DNA from: Saprospiraceae bacterium UBA6168
GTDB taxonomy: Bacteria; Bacteroidota; Bacteroidia; Chitinophagales; Saprospiraceae
Reading direction: 5' to 3'
NCBI GenBank assembly: GCA_002435785.1
Contig: DIUC01000087.1
Span: 1 to 64,000, forward strand
DNA length: 64,000 nucleotides
The first letter of the stretch is position 1, and each line of letters begins with the position of its first letter. This document shows positions 35,401-43,178 of this stretch, piece by piece. The position numbers and the translations under genes are program-made. The notes beneath the pieces were generated by a model. That model worked only from the letters and a program-made list of their open reading frames with translations. It was not told the DNA's origin and searched no databases.

Positions 35401-35557
35401 TGTCCTTGACCTGCGGCACGAGGCGCTTGTGGAGGAAGTCCTTGATTTCGTCCCGCTTCTGGTTCATGATGCGGTAGATGCCAAAATCGAGGTCAGCCTG
35501 GTTGAGCTGGAAGATTTCTTCGAGGATGGCGATGAGTTTGTCGTAGTTGTGGGTCAT
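32489..35557 (-). CDS. Type III-like DNA methyltransferase (Mod), extended
   Basis: A 1022-residue site-specific DNA N6-adenine or N4-cytosine methyltransferase. DPPY is at 477-480 (CVYIDPPYNS) and the S-adenosylmethionine site FSGSGTTGEA is at 770-779. This is the beta-class order (catalytic motif, target-recognition domain, SAM motif). The target-recognition region between them is encoded by markedly AT-rich DNA (33250-34130) inside an otherwise GC-rich gene. About 470 residues precede DPPY, far longer than classical Mod (about 650 in total), and carry helical, charged sequence that could dock the helicases. The start MTHNYDKLIAIL follows a heptamer array. It should protect host DNA from the Res protein at 25997. 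Confidence 0.92.
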   Translation of the reverse strand: MTHNYDKLIAILEEIFQLNQADLDFGIYRIMNQKRDEIKDFLHKRLVPQVKDIIAGSNLGDSAQIRAELDKLIATLRDAGMEPNASPKVQELQEKLKAAPSPESLENEIFSHLASFFRRYYKDGDFISMRRYKKDVYAIPYEGEEVKLHWANHDQYYIKTSEYLKNYGFKLPNDRLVRFELAEASTEKDNRKEESGKERRFKIFDEKPLEVQGNTLTVFFTYEPTDKKEKQEDLNAAAADAVKQQLPPDWTADLLRKQPTDKNKDRTLLDKHIRDFSARNTFDYFIHKDLGGFLTRELDFYIKNEVVHLDDVNFDQPLDFQKQLVKVQALRGIGSKIIAFLAQLENFQKKLWLKKKFVVDTQYCITLDRIPEALYPEIVANDAQRQEWVRLFAIDELKADLVQPAYAEPLTVGFLKSQPYLVLDTAFFPEDFKHRLLASFDNLDEQLDGLLINSENFQALNLLQERYREQVKCVYIDPPYNSDASAILYKNDYKESSFLSLVQNRIELSRELLSNEGVISVAIDDVEVAYLRLLLSDIFPKEIGIAVVRSNPQSRKARGKFSPVHEYALFFGKSESSMPASIGYSEGKLTRYPLEDEKGRYAWMNFVRAGTGDMRTDRPTLYYPIVVDENDKMRIPKMTWESSTQEYILEEELLPNEKMAFPIKTIDGVRIEKRWQRGYVRVSEELDEYRVRRDENGEIIIDFKTRMDEEALPVTWWDKNEYASSNYGANEQKELFGEKLFDFPKAKKLVEDAIKACGVEDKNEIILDYFSGSGTTGEAVINLNREDGGRRKYILVEMGQYFDTVTKPRIQKVIHSAEWKDGKPVGRQGSSHAFKYLRLESYEDSLNNLRLSRQPQQQQLLDLNERFHEEYLLHYWLDVESEGSLLSTAAFERPFDYQLNITQNNESVPTRIDLVETFNYLIGLKVKTTERIRGLHVVTGETLDGQQVLVIWRNLTGEGAVTNAALDEFFQKRDYSTRDREFDRIYVNGDNNLENLKTGDEQWKVGLVEEVFFGAMFEGGDL

Positions 35558-35564
35558 GTGTTTA

Positions 35565-35599
35565 GTTGGCTGTTGGCTGTTAGCTGTTAGCTGTTAGCT
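35565..35599. repeat. Perfect heptamer array (GTTGGCT x2, GTTAGCT x3)
   Basis: Five exact 7-bp units occupy the gap between the PIN gene and Mod. The last two units run into the PIN gene, encoding its final Ala-Asn-Ser and stop codon. Confidence 0.85.
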
Positions 35600-36054
35600 G
35601 CAGGTACTTTGTATTTAATCAGGTTGATAAACTGCCCATGCAGGTGGTCAAAATCCCCATCGGTGGTGATAAGGGTCGAGTGGGTGACGTGGGCAGTGGC
35701 GGCTATCCAGAGGTCGTTTTTGCCCATATTGCGGGAAGTTTGCCCGAGGGGTTTTTCCGCCAGTTTACCTTGACTAAAAGCGTCTATTTGGGAATAGGCT
35801 TCCATGAGGGCACGGTCGGCCTCGTTGATGTCGAGGATGATGAGCTTGTTGAGCAGGCCGGTGAGGGTGGTCATTTTTTTTTCGCCCCATTGGTTCTGCA
35901 CACCGATGGAAAGCAGCTCGGCCTTGGTGACCACGGAGATGAGCACAGCCGCATCGGGGCCAGCGAGTTGGTGTTCTTTTTCGATTTGTTGGTACAAAGC
36001 GTGCCCTCGCAGGTAAGCCAGGGCGATGTTGGTGTCGAGCAGGTATCGGTTCAC
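35587..36054 (-). CDS. PIN-domain ribonuclease (VapC-like)
   Basis: A 155-residue protein with the complete acidic quartet of PIN nucleases: D7 (YLLDTNI), E46 (TKAELL), D114 (KNDLWIAATA) and D134 (TTDGDFDHL). Such proteins cleave RNA, often tRNA, and act as toxins of VapBC modules. Its ATG overlaps the stop of the 308-aa upstream gene by four bases (ATGA), so the two are translated together. The partner would be the neutralising or guiding component. The C-terminal tail PAANS is written by the heptamer array, so the native end may have been longer. Embedded between SNF2 and Mod of the defence island. Confidence 0.85.
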   Translation of the reverse strand: MNRYLLDTNIALAYLRGHALYQQIEKEHQLAGPDAAVLISVVTKAELLSIGVQNQWGEKKMTTLTGLLNKLIILDINEADRALMEAYSQIDAFSQGKLAEKPLGQTSRNMGKNDLWIAATAHVTHSTLITTDGDFDHLHGQFINLIKYKVPAANS

Positions 36055-36977
36055 GCGGTCAGTTGTTTAAGCAGGTCTTCGAAGGATTCCTCGCCGGGCC
36101 ATTGTCCGATGAGGTCGCCGAGGTTGTTCTGGAAACCTTTTTCGGCCATCTGCCGTTTGATTTGCTGGTCGGCGGTTTCGGCGTTTTTCTTGCGAGAAAA
36201 ATAATCGTCGCCTTTCCCTGGCTCAAAAATCCGTTCAATGTCAAGGTAGGCGATGCGCCCGGAAGGGCGATAATGGGCTGTGCCGGCCATGGTCAGTTCC
36301 TTGCCCCAATGCTTGCCGATGGTGGCGGGTTTGATGGTATCGGGCAGGAAGGCATCCACCCGGCCTTCGTCCATTTGCACGGTCACTTTTGCGTTGGTGT
36401 ATTTCAGGGTTTCCACCAGGCCCTTCACGATGATGCTTTGCGGGTCGGGGGTTTGTTCTTCCAATGATTTTATCTTGCGCAGGTCAGATTTGGTCAATTT
36501 TACGGCAGGCATGCTGCCCCGGTTGGAAATGGTAATGGTTTCTTCGGTGCTGGAAAACACTTTTTTGAAATTCTGCAGGTCGTGCAAGAGCGGCTTGTCG
36601 AGAAACTCCTCGTTGCCGTCCTCCTGCAGGGCATCCTGAAAAGCCTGCATGACAAGCCCCATGGGCGTTTGCTGTGGCAGGCCCTCCAGTATGATGGGCC
36701 GGAAGGCATCGCCCTGCTGGCCATTGAGGGTTTGCTGGAAGCTGTCGCATTCCAGGTCGAGGATGGTGCTGCCCTGCCGAAGGCCTTTCAGGCGGATTTC
36801 GAGGGCATTGTTCAGGCGCATGCTGGGGCGGCCCCGCCAACTGCTGATGCCGCCAAGCCTTATTTGGAGGGCGCCCTTGGCGATGGTTTGCAGCGAATTG
36901 GCCAGCAAAACCAGTCGCTCCAAGCTGATGGCGCCGTCGTCACCTTCGGCACCATGTATGCTGATTTCGTATTCCAT
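36051..36977 (-). CDS. 308-aa partner of the PIN nuclease
   Basis: Not a classical VapB. A 308-residue protein starting MEYEISIHGAEGDDGAISLERLVLLANSL, then LEIRLKGLRQGSTILDLEC. The central EETITISNRGSMPAVKL and LVETLKYTNAKVTVQMDEGRVDAFL are beta-rich. The C-terminus is polar and helical. I have the impression of a family seen beside PIN genes, but no name. The four-base overlap with the PIN gene and the upstream position are what an antitoxin would show; the size is three to four times that of usual antitoxins. Alternatively it gives the PIN enzyme a target within the defence operon. Confidence 0.65.
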   Translation of the reverse strand: MEYEISIHGAEGDDGAISLERLVLLANSLQTIAKGALQIRLGGISSWRGRPSMRLNNALEIRLKGLRQGSTILDLECDSFQQTLNGQQGDAFRPIILEGLPQQTPMGLVMQAFQDALQEDGNEEFLDKPLLHDLQNFKKVFSSTEETITISNRGSMPAVKLTKSDLRKIKSLEEQTPDPQSIIVKGLVETLKYTNAKVTVQMDEGRVDAFLPDTIKPATIGKHWGKELTMAGTAHYRPSGRIAYLDIERIFEPGKGDDYFSRKKNAETADQQIKRQMAEKGFQNNLGDLIGQWPGEESFEDLLKQLTA

Positions 36978-37076
36978 CTTGTTGAAGGCTGTTGATTTTT
37001 AATTGAGAATTAGGCAAAATTAGTTGAATGGGGCAGCTTTGGCAAATTTGCTACGGGGTTTTCCAGCGCAAAGGCT

Positions 37077-38489
37077 TTAATCATCGTCGTCATCCCAATA
37101 TGCATCATCATCTTCTTTATCCTTTTGCTTTTTTGCCGCCCCAGCGATATTGGGAGTAAATCTGGCAAGTGACGCTGCTCCCAAGAGCATGGGGGCGGCT
37201 TCGAAGGTGATTTCAATGATGTATTCGCTCGCCAAGATATAGTACCCGTAGGGGATGGTTATTTCAAGTTCACTGTCTGCATAGCCAGATTGGTGGTACA
37301 GCGTTTCGGATTTATTTCTCCAAAATTCTTTCATGCCACTTCGGTCGTGATAGCCTTTATACCCCTTGGCAAAAAGCTCGAATTCAGCCTTTTGAAATTT
37401 TGTTAAACTAGCCGTCTTATTTCGGAACACAATTTTTGCCAATAGCCCTCCGGGCAAGGCGAGGCCTATCAGGTTAATCTGCAATTGAAGGGATTGGCCG
37501 CTCTCTATGGCTATTGTTAGCGCAAGGATTGCCCCCAAATCTACATCTGAAACTGGCAGCTTTTCCCTGACCAAATAGGTTTCACGCTCGTAATCAGGCG
37601 TTGTAAGACTGCCCGAAAATTCGGGAATTGGCTGTGAAAAAATGTCCTGTAACAGTTTGCGCCAATTCTGTGGGCAAACCGTATTGTTGGCCAAGGCACT
37701 TGTGATTAAGCATGTTGCTTCATTTTTATCAAGGCGCTCCAATGGTTGGTTTTTATCATAACCTGCATAGTTGCTATTTTTTGCTTTCATCCCCAACAAC
37801 AATCCCAGCAAGAAATTCAATGCATCGGCCTGCTTCTTGAAGTGGTTTGTTTTCTTAGTCTCTGCGTCTTTCAGCAAGTTTTCCTTCTCAAACAGGTCGT
37901 TTGATAGCACATTGACCTGCACTTGGTCTTCACCGACTTGGTTTTGGAGCGACTTCTTTTGAATCTTTAATGAGGTGATTTCTTCGGACAATTCGGAAGA
38001 TTCACCCGGGAGTGTATCTAATTGCTGTTGGTATTTGGCCTTTTCTTTTTCTAGCTCAGTGATTCGCTGGGCGTAAATGGCATTGTTTGCCAAGGGCCGA
38101 ATTTGTTTGATTTCAGTACCAATCTGGAGAATGGCACCTTCAATTTCCTTTTGTTTTTCTGGGATGGCTTTTTGTTTTACCAGGATTTCAGCCATTTTTT
38201 TGTCAAGGCTTTCCAACTGTGCTTTGGTCTTTGCCAATTGTTGGTTGGCTGCTGCAAGCGCTGGTTGCTGCAAGGCAATACTTTCTCTGATGGAGTTGAC
38301 GTAGGCCTCAAAATCCGTATTAGGGATTTCATTAATCAAGTATTTCTCAATTTCCCTATCATCACCACAGCCAGTCAAGTCTTGAAACAGTGCCTTTGTG
38401 GTGGCCAATGACGAATCCAAGTAAAAGTCGTCAATAGTGAGAGTAGCCAGATGGGCGGAGATTTTTTCTTTTAGTTCGATTAGGTTCAT
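37077..38489 (-). CDS. Coiled-coil protein with acidic tail
   Basis: An unrecognised 470-residue protein. Residues about 70-220 form a long coiled coil (QLAKTKAQLESLDKKMAEILVK, KEIEGAILQIGTEIKQI, LEKEKAKYQQQLDTL). A globular domain follows at 230-440, with VSDVDLGAILALTIAIESG and beta-rich ITIPYGYYILASEYIIEITFEA. It ends in an extremely acidic tail, DDDAYWDDDDD. No membrane segment of clear quality. It is transcribed right after the SNF2 gene (48-base gap). It could be a structural adaptor between the SNF2 translocase and the modification enzymes, or a DNA mimic because of its acid tail; both are speculation. Confidence 0.7.
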   Translation of the reverse strand: MNLIELKEKISAHLATLTIDDFYLDSSLATTKALFQDLTGCGDDREIEKYLINEIPNTDFEAYVNSIRESIALQQPALAAANQQLAKTKAQLESLDKKMAEILVKQKAIPEKQKEIEGAILQIGTEIKQIRPLANNAIYAQRITELEKEKAKYQQQLDTLPGESSELSEEITSLKIQKKSLQNQVGEDQVQVNVLSNDLFEKENLLKDAETKKTNHFKKQADALNFLLGLLLGMKAKNSNYAGYDKNQPLERLDKNEATCLITSALANNTVCPQNWRKLLQDIFSQPIPEFSGSLTTPDYERETYLVREKLPVSDVDLGAILALTIAIESGQSLQLQINLIGLALPGGLLAKIVFRNKTASLTKFQKAEFELFAKGYKGYHDRSGMKEFWRNKSETLYHQSGYADSELEITIPYGYYILASEYIIEITFEAAPMLLGAASLARFTPNIAGAAKKQKDKEDDDAYWDDDDD

Positions 38490-38537
38490 ACTTAAAATTA
38501 TCTTGGTGTTGAAATAGATAAATATACCCGGTAATTA

Positions 38538-41393
38538 TCAGGCCAAACTCCATTCAATAGTAAACAAATTTTGCTCTGTTACCTTCCGCTGCATCCTCCC
38601 TTCAATGTCCTGTATCATCTCGTCCCGCTGGTTTTCGATTTCATCCTCCACCTCAAAAATATCGGAGCGCTGCCGCCGCTGCTTCTTCTTGAGTTCACTT
38701 ATTTTCTTCTGAATGTCGAGCAGGCTGTCCATGTTGGATTCCTCGTTGGTTTGCCTTTCAAGGTCTCGAATTTTCAGTTTTGTGTCCCGGATGGCCTTTT
38801 CGGCGGCGTGTATGCGGTCGTCAGCCCATTTTTGCAGCTTGAGCGTTTCGGTCTTGAAATAGGTGGTGTCCTTCTCTTTGAGTTCCAGCAACAGATTCTT
38901 ACGGTTTTCAGCTTGGCATTCGAGAAGCTGTATTTCCGTGCTTTCCTTTAAATCAATTGGCTGCGTTTCAACGGCTTCCAAGTGCAGCAGGCGGCGGCAC
39001 TGCTCGTCATCAAGTGTTTGGCCATCGGTGGTAAAGGCCGTGAACAGCAGGTGGTCGGTGGTATCGAAAGAAGCCACTTCAAGGTTCGTAACTTGTAGAT
39101 AACCGCTTTTGCCGACGAGCGGTTCGAGGTTGGCGGCAGTACCACGGGCATTGCTGTAATCAAATTGGACGAGTGCCGTAGGCGTATCACCAGTTTTTGA
39201 CTGACCGATAATTGCTTGCGCCAGCGGGTGGCCAATGCGCAGGCGGTGCGGGGCATCCTGTTTTTTGTCCACGGTGTACCAGCCGACCGGGGCATCTACC
39301 TGTTCCGGCAGCGCTTTGAGCAAGAACATGAATCGGCTATGGTCAAAACTGGCCAAATGCTGCAAGGCATAGCGGGCAATATGCCAAAGCCATAGCTCGT
39401 AGCGCCCAATATAACTTTTGGCATCGGCCATGCGGATTTTCAACTTGTCTATTACTTCCGTATCAAAATGCTCAAAGAGTTGTTCCCGTGCATTTTTGAT
39501 GCGGTTGTTGATTTGCTCCTCCAGTTCTTTTTGCAAGGCATCAAACGAACGGTTGATTTCCTCGGTGGTGCGGCAGTGCTGGTAGATTTCAGCGATTTTC
39601 TTCTCAAAATCCACTCCGCTTTCGATGGTGCCCAATACCTCGTCGCTGGCACCGAATACGCCGTTGAACAATTGGAATTTTTCATCCAATAATTGGAAAA
39701 CCCGCTGGTCGGCAGCATTGCGTTGGTTAAGGAAGTTGACCACCACCACATCGTGCTGCTGGCCATAGCGGTGGCAGCGGCCTATGCGCTGCTCTATGCG
39801 CTGGGGGTTCCACGGCAGGTCGTAGTTGACGACCATCGCACAAAACTGCAAATTGATACCTTCAGCAGCAGCTTCTGTGGCAATCATGATTTGGGCATCA
39901 CCAGCGAACTTCTCTACCAAAGCTGCCCTCATGTCTGCACTTCGAGAGCCACTTGCCCGGTCGGTACCCTTGTTTTTGCTCAGCCACTGGTTGTAGATTT
40001 CTTTGGACTGTTCATCGTTGTTCATACCATTGAACAGGATGGCCTGGCCTTGGAATCTCGTTTTTTCTAGCAGGTTAAATAAGTAGGTCTGTGTCCGGCG
40101 GCTTTCTGTAAATACAATGGCCTTTTGCGGAGCGCCCAATTCCTTCATCTTGGAAAATCCCTCCTGCAAAGCCGATATTAGGCGGTCGCCCTTGGCATTG
40201 GTCTCGATGGACTCTGCCAGATTGCGGTAGGTTTTCAGTTCGGCTATCTCGATTTTTACTTGCTCTATTTGTTCTTGCGTGAGCGTAAGCTGCTCTTCTT
40301 GTTCCTCATACTCCCATTCGTCGAGGTAGTCTTCCAAGTCGTCAAGGTCATCATCGAAATCTTCGAGCGAGCGCAATTTCTCTTCCCCGTCCGTCACCAT
40401 TTTTTCTAACCGTAGAATAAGCTGGTGAATGGTACCTGCTATGGCAAAAGTCGAAGATGCCAACAACTTGCGCATTATCATGGTGAGCAAATGCCTTTGG
40501 CTGCTCGGAAGTGCAAACAGCAGTTGGCGTTGCAAGTAGTCGTTTACCTTAGTATATAGTTCATGCTCTTCTGCTGTGGGTTCGAAGCGCAACGTGAGGG
40601 GTATGCGATTGGTGTAGCGGATGTATTCTTGCACCTGTCTGCGCAGGGTGCGGTGGCATACCGGGGCAATGCGTTCACGGAGGTCTGCAAAATCAATTTC
40701 ACCACCAGCACGGGTGAACTGGCTTTTGAAACTCAACCTATCCCCAAAAATATGGTCATCAATCAAACTGACAAGGCCGAATAGCTCCATCAGTGAGTTT
40801 TGAAGTGGCGTGGCTGTCAACAATACTTTGCGGCAAGCGGATACAGCGTTTTTGATGGCTTTGCCAATGACGTTGGAGGGTTGATAGACATTGCGCAAGC
40901 GGTGCGCCTCATCAATGACGACCAAGTCCCATGTGACCAATTGAAGGAATTCGTCCTTGCTACGGGCAAAATGAAAAGAACAAATGACGACTTTTTGCTG
41001 CTCGAAAGGGTTCTTTTTCCCTGCCCGTAACTGTTCCTTGAAATTCTTGTTTTCGAGAATCACGGTGGGCAGGAAGAATTTTTCCTCCAATTCTTGGCTC
41101 CATTGTTTGCGCAGGTTGGAGGGGCAAATGATGACTAATTTGCGGTTGCCCTCTGCCCATTTTTGCGAAAGCAAAATGCCCGCTTCTATGGTTTTTCCTA
41201 AACCGACTTCGTCCGCCAGAATTGCACCATTGGATAATGGCGATTTAAATGCAAACAAAGCTGCATCTACTTGGTGCGGGTTCAAATCCACTTGGGCATC
41301 CAGCAATGTTGCACTGAATTTTTCTACGCTGTCAGAAGGGCAACGTTTGGTAAGCTCGAAGGCGAAGTATTTTGCTTGGTGAGGGGTGAGCAT
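38538..41393 (-). CDS. SNF2/RapA-family helicase
   Basis: A 951-residue double-stranded-DNA translocase. It shows Walker A ADEVGLGKTIEAG near residue 60, DEAH box VVIDEAHRLRN, motif III LLTATPLQNS, and the C-terminal lobe with MVVNYDLPWNPQRIEQ and QRIGRCHRYGQ. A long coiled-coil tail follows (about 780-930). It opens the minus-strand defence operon. RapA-like SNF2 proteins accompany methyltransferases in DISARM and related modification systems, so a role in remodelling or scanning foreign DNA is likely. There is no nuclease motif of its own. An 8-bp hairpin, GATTTGCC/GGCAAATC at 41414-41434, lies directly upstream of its start. Confidence 0.92.
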   Translation of the reverse strand: MLTPHQAKYFAFELTKRCPSDSVEKFSATLLDAQVDLNPHQVDAALFAFKSPLSNGAILADEVGLGKTIEAGILLSQKWAEGNRKLVIICPSNLRKQWSQELEEKFFLPTVILENKNFKEQLRAGKKNPFEQQKVVICSFHFARSKDEFLQLVTWDLVVIDEAHRLRNVYQPSNVIGKAIKNAVSACRKVLLTATPLQNSLMELFGLVSLIDDHIFGDRLSFKSQFTRAGGEIDFADLRERIAPVCHRTLRRQVQEYIRYTNRIPLTLRFEPTAEEHELYTKVNDYLQRQLLFALPSSQRHLLTMIMRKLLASSTFAIAGTIHQLILRLEKMVTDGEEKLRSLEDFDDDLDDLEDYLDEWEYEEQEEQLTLTQEQIEQVKIEIAELKTYRNLAESIETNAKGDRLISALQEGFSKMKELGAPQKAIVFTESRRTQTYLFNLLEKTRFQGQAILFNGMNNDEQSKEIYNQWLSKNKGTDRASGSRSADMRAALVEKFAGDAQIMIATEAAAEGINLQFCAMVVNYDLPWNPQRIEQRIGRCHRYGQQHDVVVVNFLNQRNAADQRVFQLLDEKFQLFNGVFGASDEVLGTIESGVDFEKKIAEIYQHCRTTEEINRSFDALQKELEEQINNRIKNAREQLFEHFDTEVIDKLKIRMADAKSYIGRYELWLWHIARYALQHLASFDHSRFMFLLKALPEQVDAPVGWYTVDKKQDAPHRLRIGHPLAQAIIGQSKTGDTPTALVQFDYSNARGTAANLEPLVGKSGYLQVTNLEVASFDTTDHLLFTAFTTDGQTLDDEQCRRLLHLEAVETQPIDLKESTEIQLLECQAENRKNLLLELKEKDTTYFKTETLKLQKWADDRIHAAEKAIRDTKLKIRDLERQTNEESNMDSLLDIQKKISELKKKQRRQRSDIFEVEDEIENQRDEMIQDIEGRMQRKVTEQNLFTIEWSLA

Positions 41394-41828
41394 GTTATGG
41401 TATAGGGTATTTGGATTTGCCTGGGTGGCAAATCAAGTTTAGCGTCATTTTGAATGGGCGGTCAGCGGGTCTCATGCCTTGGTCGTTTAGTGGGCCGCAA
41501 GTTAGTGAAATATCGCTTTCTACCATACAACCCATGCTGTTTTTCTAACATTTCTCGGAAGGTGTTTTTGGTCCGCAGTGAATTTGGTTCGGTACTCACA
41601 GGTTCGGGCTCGGCCCGCACCGATTTTGGTTTGCAACAAAGCGCATTGGGCAGTAGTACGGCAGGGTGGTAAGAAGTAGTTTCTCCATTTTGCGAAAATT
41701 TGGGGCAAGATAGCGTCAGGTGCCGCAATTTCAACACATAAATTTGAAAAATGGCGCAATGGGGAACAGAGGCCATTTGAGTGAATTGTTTCAAAGAAGT
41801 TTTTCCCATCCATCCCGGCTAAAAATCC
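41394..41828. other. Non-coding interval between defence island and ftsB
   Basis: Holds an 8-bp perfect hairpin at 41414-41434 near the SNF2 start. Frames of about 100 codons are open on the minus strand but have no family features, overlap each other in two frames and lack a promoter. No gene is called. Confidence 0.5.
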
Positions 41829-41836
41829 TAACTTTG
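41829..41836 (+). promoter_or_regulatory. -7 element for ftsB/sucD
   Basis: TAACTTTG, 20 bases before the ATG at 41857. No clear -33. Confidence 0.5.
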
Positions 41837-41856
41837 CCGTGCAAAATCAATGACTT

Positions 41857-42171
41857 ATGGCGCTACAAGTACCAAATCCGCTTCAAATCATCACCAGGAA
41901 ACTGCCCAAGCCGCTGCGCAACAAGTATTTCTTGTCCATTGCGGTTTTTGCAGCCGTCCTGATTTTTTTTGACAAGCACGACCTGCTCACGCAATGGAAG
42001 TTGCGGGGTTCTGTCAAGCGATTGGAACACGACAAAGCCTATTACGAGCAGCGCATCGAACAAGCCAAGCTCGACCAAGACAATATCAACAACAACAAAG
42101 AACAGTTCGCCCGTGAGAAGTACCACATGCACAAACCGGGCGAGGACGTTTTCATCATCCAGGAGCAATAA
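41857..42171 (+). CDS. FtsB/DivIC-type septum formation initiator
   Basis: A 104-residue bitopic membrane protein. A short basic cytosolic N-terminus precedes one membrane segment (YFLSIAVFAAVLIFF, residues 24-38). A periplasmic coiled coil follows (SVKRLEHDKAYYEQRIEQAKLDQDNINN) and then the family ending FAREKYHMHKPGEDVFII. FtsB/DivIC links the divisome subunits that activate septal peptidoglycan synthesis. sucD begins 60 bases downstream on the same strand, with a small hairpin in between. Confidence 0.88.
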   Translation: MALQVPNPLQIITRKLPKPLRNKYFLSIAVFAAVLIFFDKHDLLTQWKLRGSVKRLEHDKAYYEQRIEQAKLDQDNINNNKEQFAREKYHMHKPGEDVFIIQEQ

Positions 42172-42182
42172 CTGCGAGTCTT

Positions 42183-42228
42183 GCGTTGGACCCAACGCCT
42201 AACTCGAAACTCATAACTCACAACTTTA
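42183..42228 (+). repeat. Hairpin plus heptamer array before sucD
   Basis: GCGTTGG/CCAACGC is a perfect 7-bp stem with a two-base loop (42183-42198). Four 7-bp units AACTCGA, AACTCAT, AACTCAC, AACTTTA (42201-42228) end three bases before the sucD ATG. Confidence 0.75.
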
Positions 42229-42231
42229 TTC

Positions 42232-43113
42232 ATGTCCGTTTTAGTAAACAAAAACTCCCGCATCATCGTCCAGGGCTTCACTGGAAAAGAAGGCACCTTC
42301 CACGCTACACAAATGCTTGAATACGGAACCAACTTGGTCGGCGGCGTTACGCCCGGCAAAGGTGGCTCACAGCACCTCGACAAGCCAGTTTTCAATACCG
42401 TATCCGATGCGGTGAAATTGGCCGGGGCGGATGTTTCCGTCATTTTCGTGCCACCACCATTCGCAGCAGATGCCATCATGGAAGCTGCCGAGGCTGGCGT
42501 AAAGGTCATCATTTGCATCACGGAAGGGATTCCGGTGCAAGACATGGTGAAAGTGAAAGCTTACCTCGATGGCAAACCAGATTGCCGCCTTGTGGGGCCG
42601 AACTGCCCAGGCGTGATAACGCCGGGCGAGGCAAAGTGCGGCATCATGCCGGGCTTCATCCACCGGCCGGGGCGCATCGGCATCGTGAGCCGTTCTGGCA
42701 CATTGACCTACGAGGCGGTGGACCAAGTAACCAAAGCTGGCATGGGGCAGTCCACTTGCATCGGCATAGGTGGCGACCCAATAGTCGGCACTACCACCAA
42801 GGATGCCGTTGAATTGTTGATGAACGACCCGGAAACTGACGGCATCATCATGATTGGTGAAATCGGCGGTGGCATGGAAGCCGAGGCGGCACAGTATGTG
42901 AAGCAATTTGGTACCAAACCGGTCGTAGGGTTCATCGCAGGACAAACCGCACCCAAGGGCCGCAAGATGGGTCACGCAGGTGCCATCATCGGTGGCGCTG
43001 ACGATACTGCCGAAGCCAAGATGAAAATCATGGCAGCTTGTGGCATCCACGTCGTCAACTCGCCTGCAAGCATTGGCGAGACCATGAGAAAAGCAATGGC
43101 TGGGGAGCTTTAA
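42232..43113 (+). CDS. sucD: Succinate-CoA ligase alpha subunit
   Basis: A TCA-cycle enzyme subunit that binds CoA and carries the phosphohistidine intermediate; it makes succinate plus ATP/GTP from succinyl-CoA with SucC. It is 293 residues, normal length. QGFTGKEGTFHA is the CoA-binding Rossmann start. ITEGIPVQDM and GPNCPGVITPGE follow. The active-site histidine lies in GRKMGHAGAIIGG near residue 245. sucC is not adjacent, which is common in Bacteroidota. A strong terminator follows. Confidence 0.98.
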   Translation: MSVLVNKNSRIIVQGFTGKEGTFHATQMLEYGTNLVGGVTPGKGGSQHLDKPVFNTVSDAVKLAGADVSVIFVPPPFAADAIMEAAEAGVKVIICITEGIPVQDMVKVKAYLDGKPDCRLVGPNCPGVITPGEAKCGIMPGFIHRPGRIGIVSRSGTLTYEAVDQVTKAGMGQSTCIGIGGDPIVGTTTKDAVELLMNDPETDGIIMIGEIGGGMEAEAAQYVKQFGTKPVVGFIAGQTAPKGRKMGHAGAIIGGADDTAEAKMKIMAACGIHVVNSPASIGETMRKAMAGEL

Positions 43114-43131
43114 GTGCCCAAGCCCACCAAG

Positions 43132-43178
43132 CCAAAAGACCTGCCTTGACGAGTTCAATGGCAGGTCTTTTGGTTTTT
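43132..43178 (+). terminator. sucD terminator
   Basis: A 14-bp perfect stem CCAAAAGACCTGCC with its complement, loop of 14 bases, followed by TTTTT. Confidence 0.9.

Noticed and set aside
41462..41809. 115-codon minus-strand frame upstream of ftsB
   Set aside because: Overlapped by another frame, no promoter or family feature.
42367..43158. 263-codon frame antisense to sucD
   Set aside because: Overlaps sucD and its terminator; no recognisable domain.
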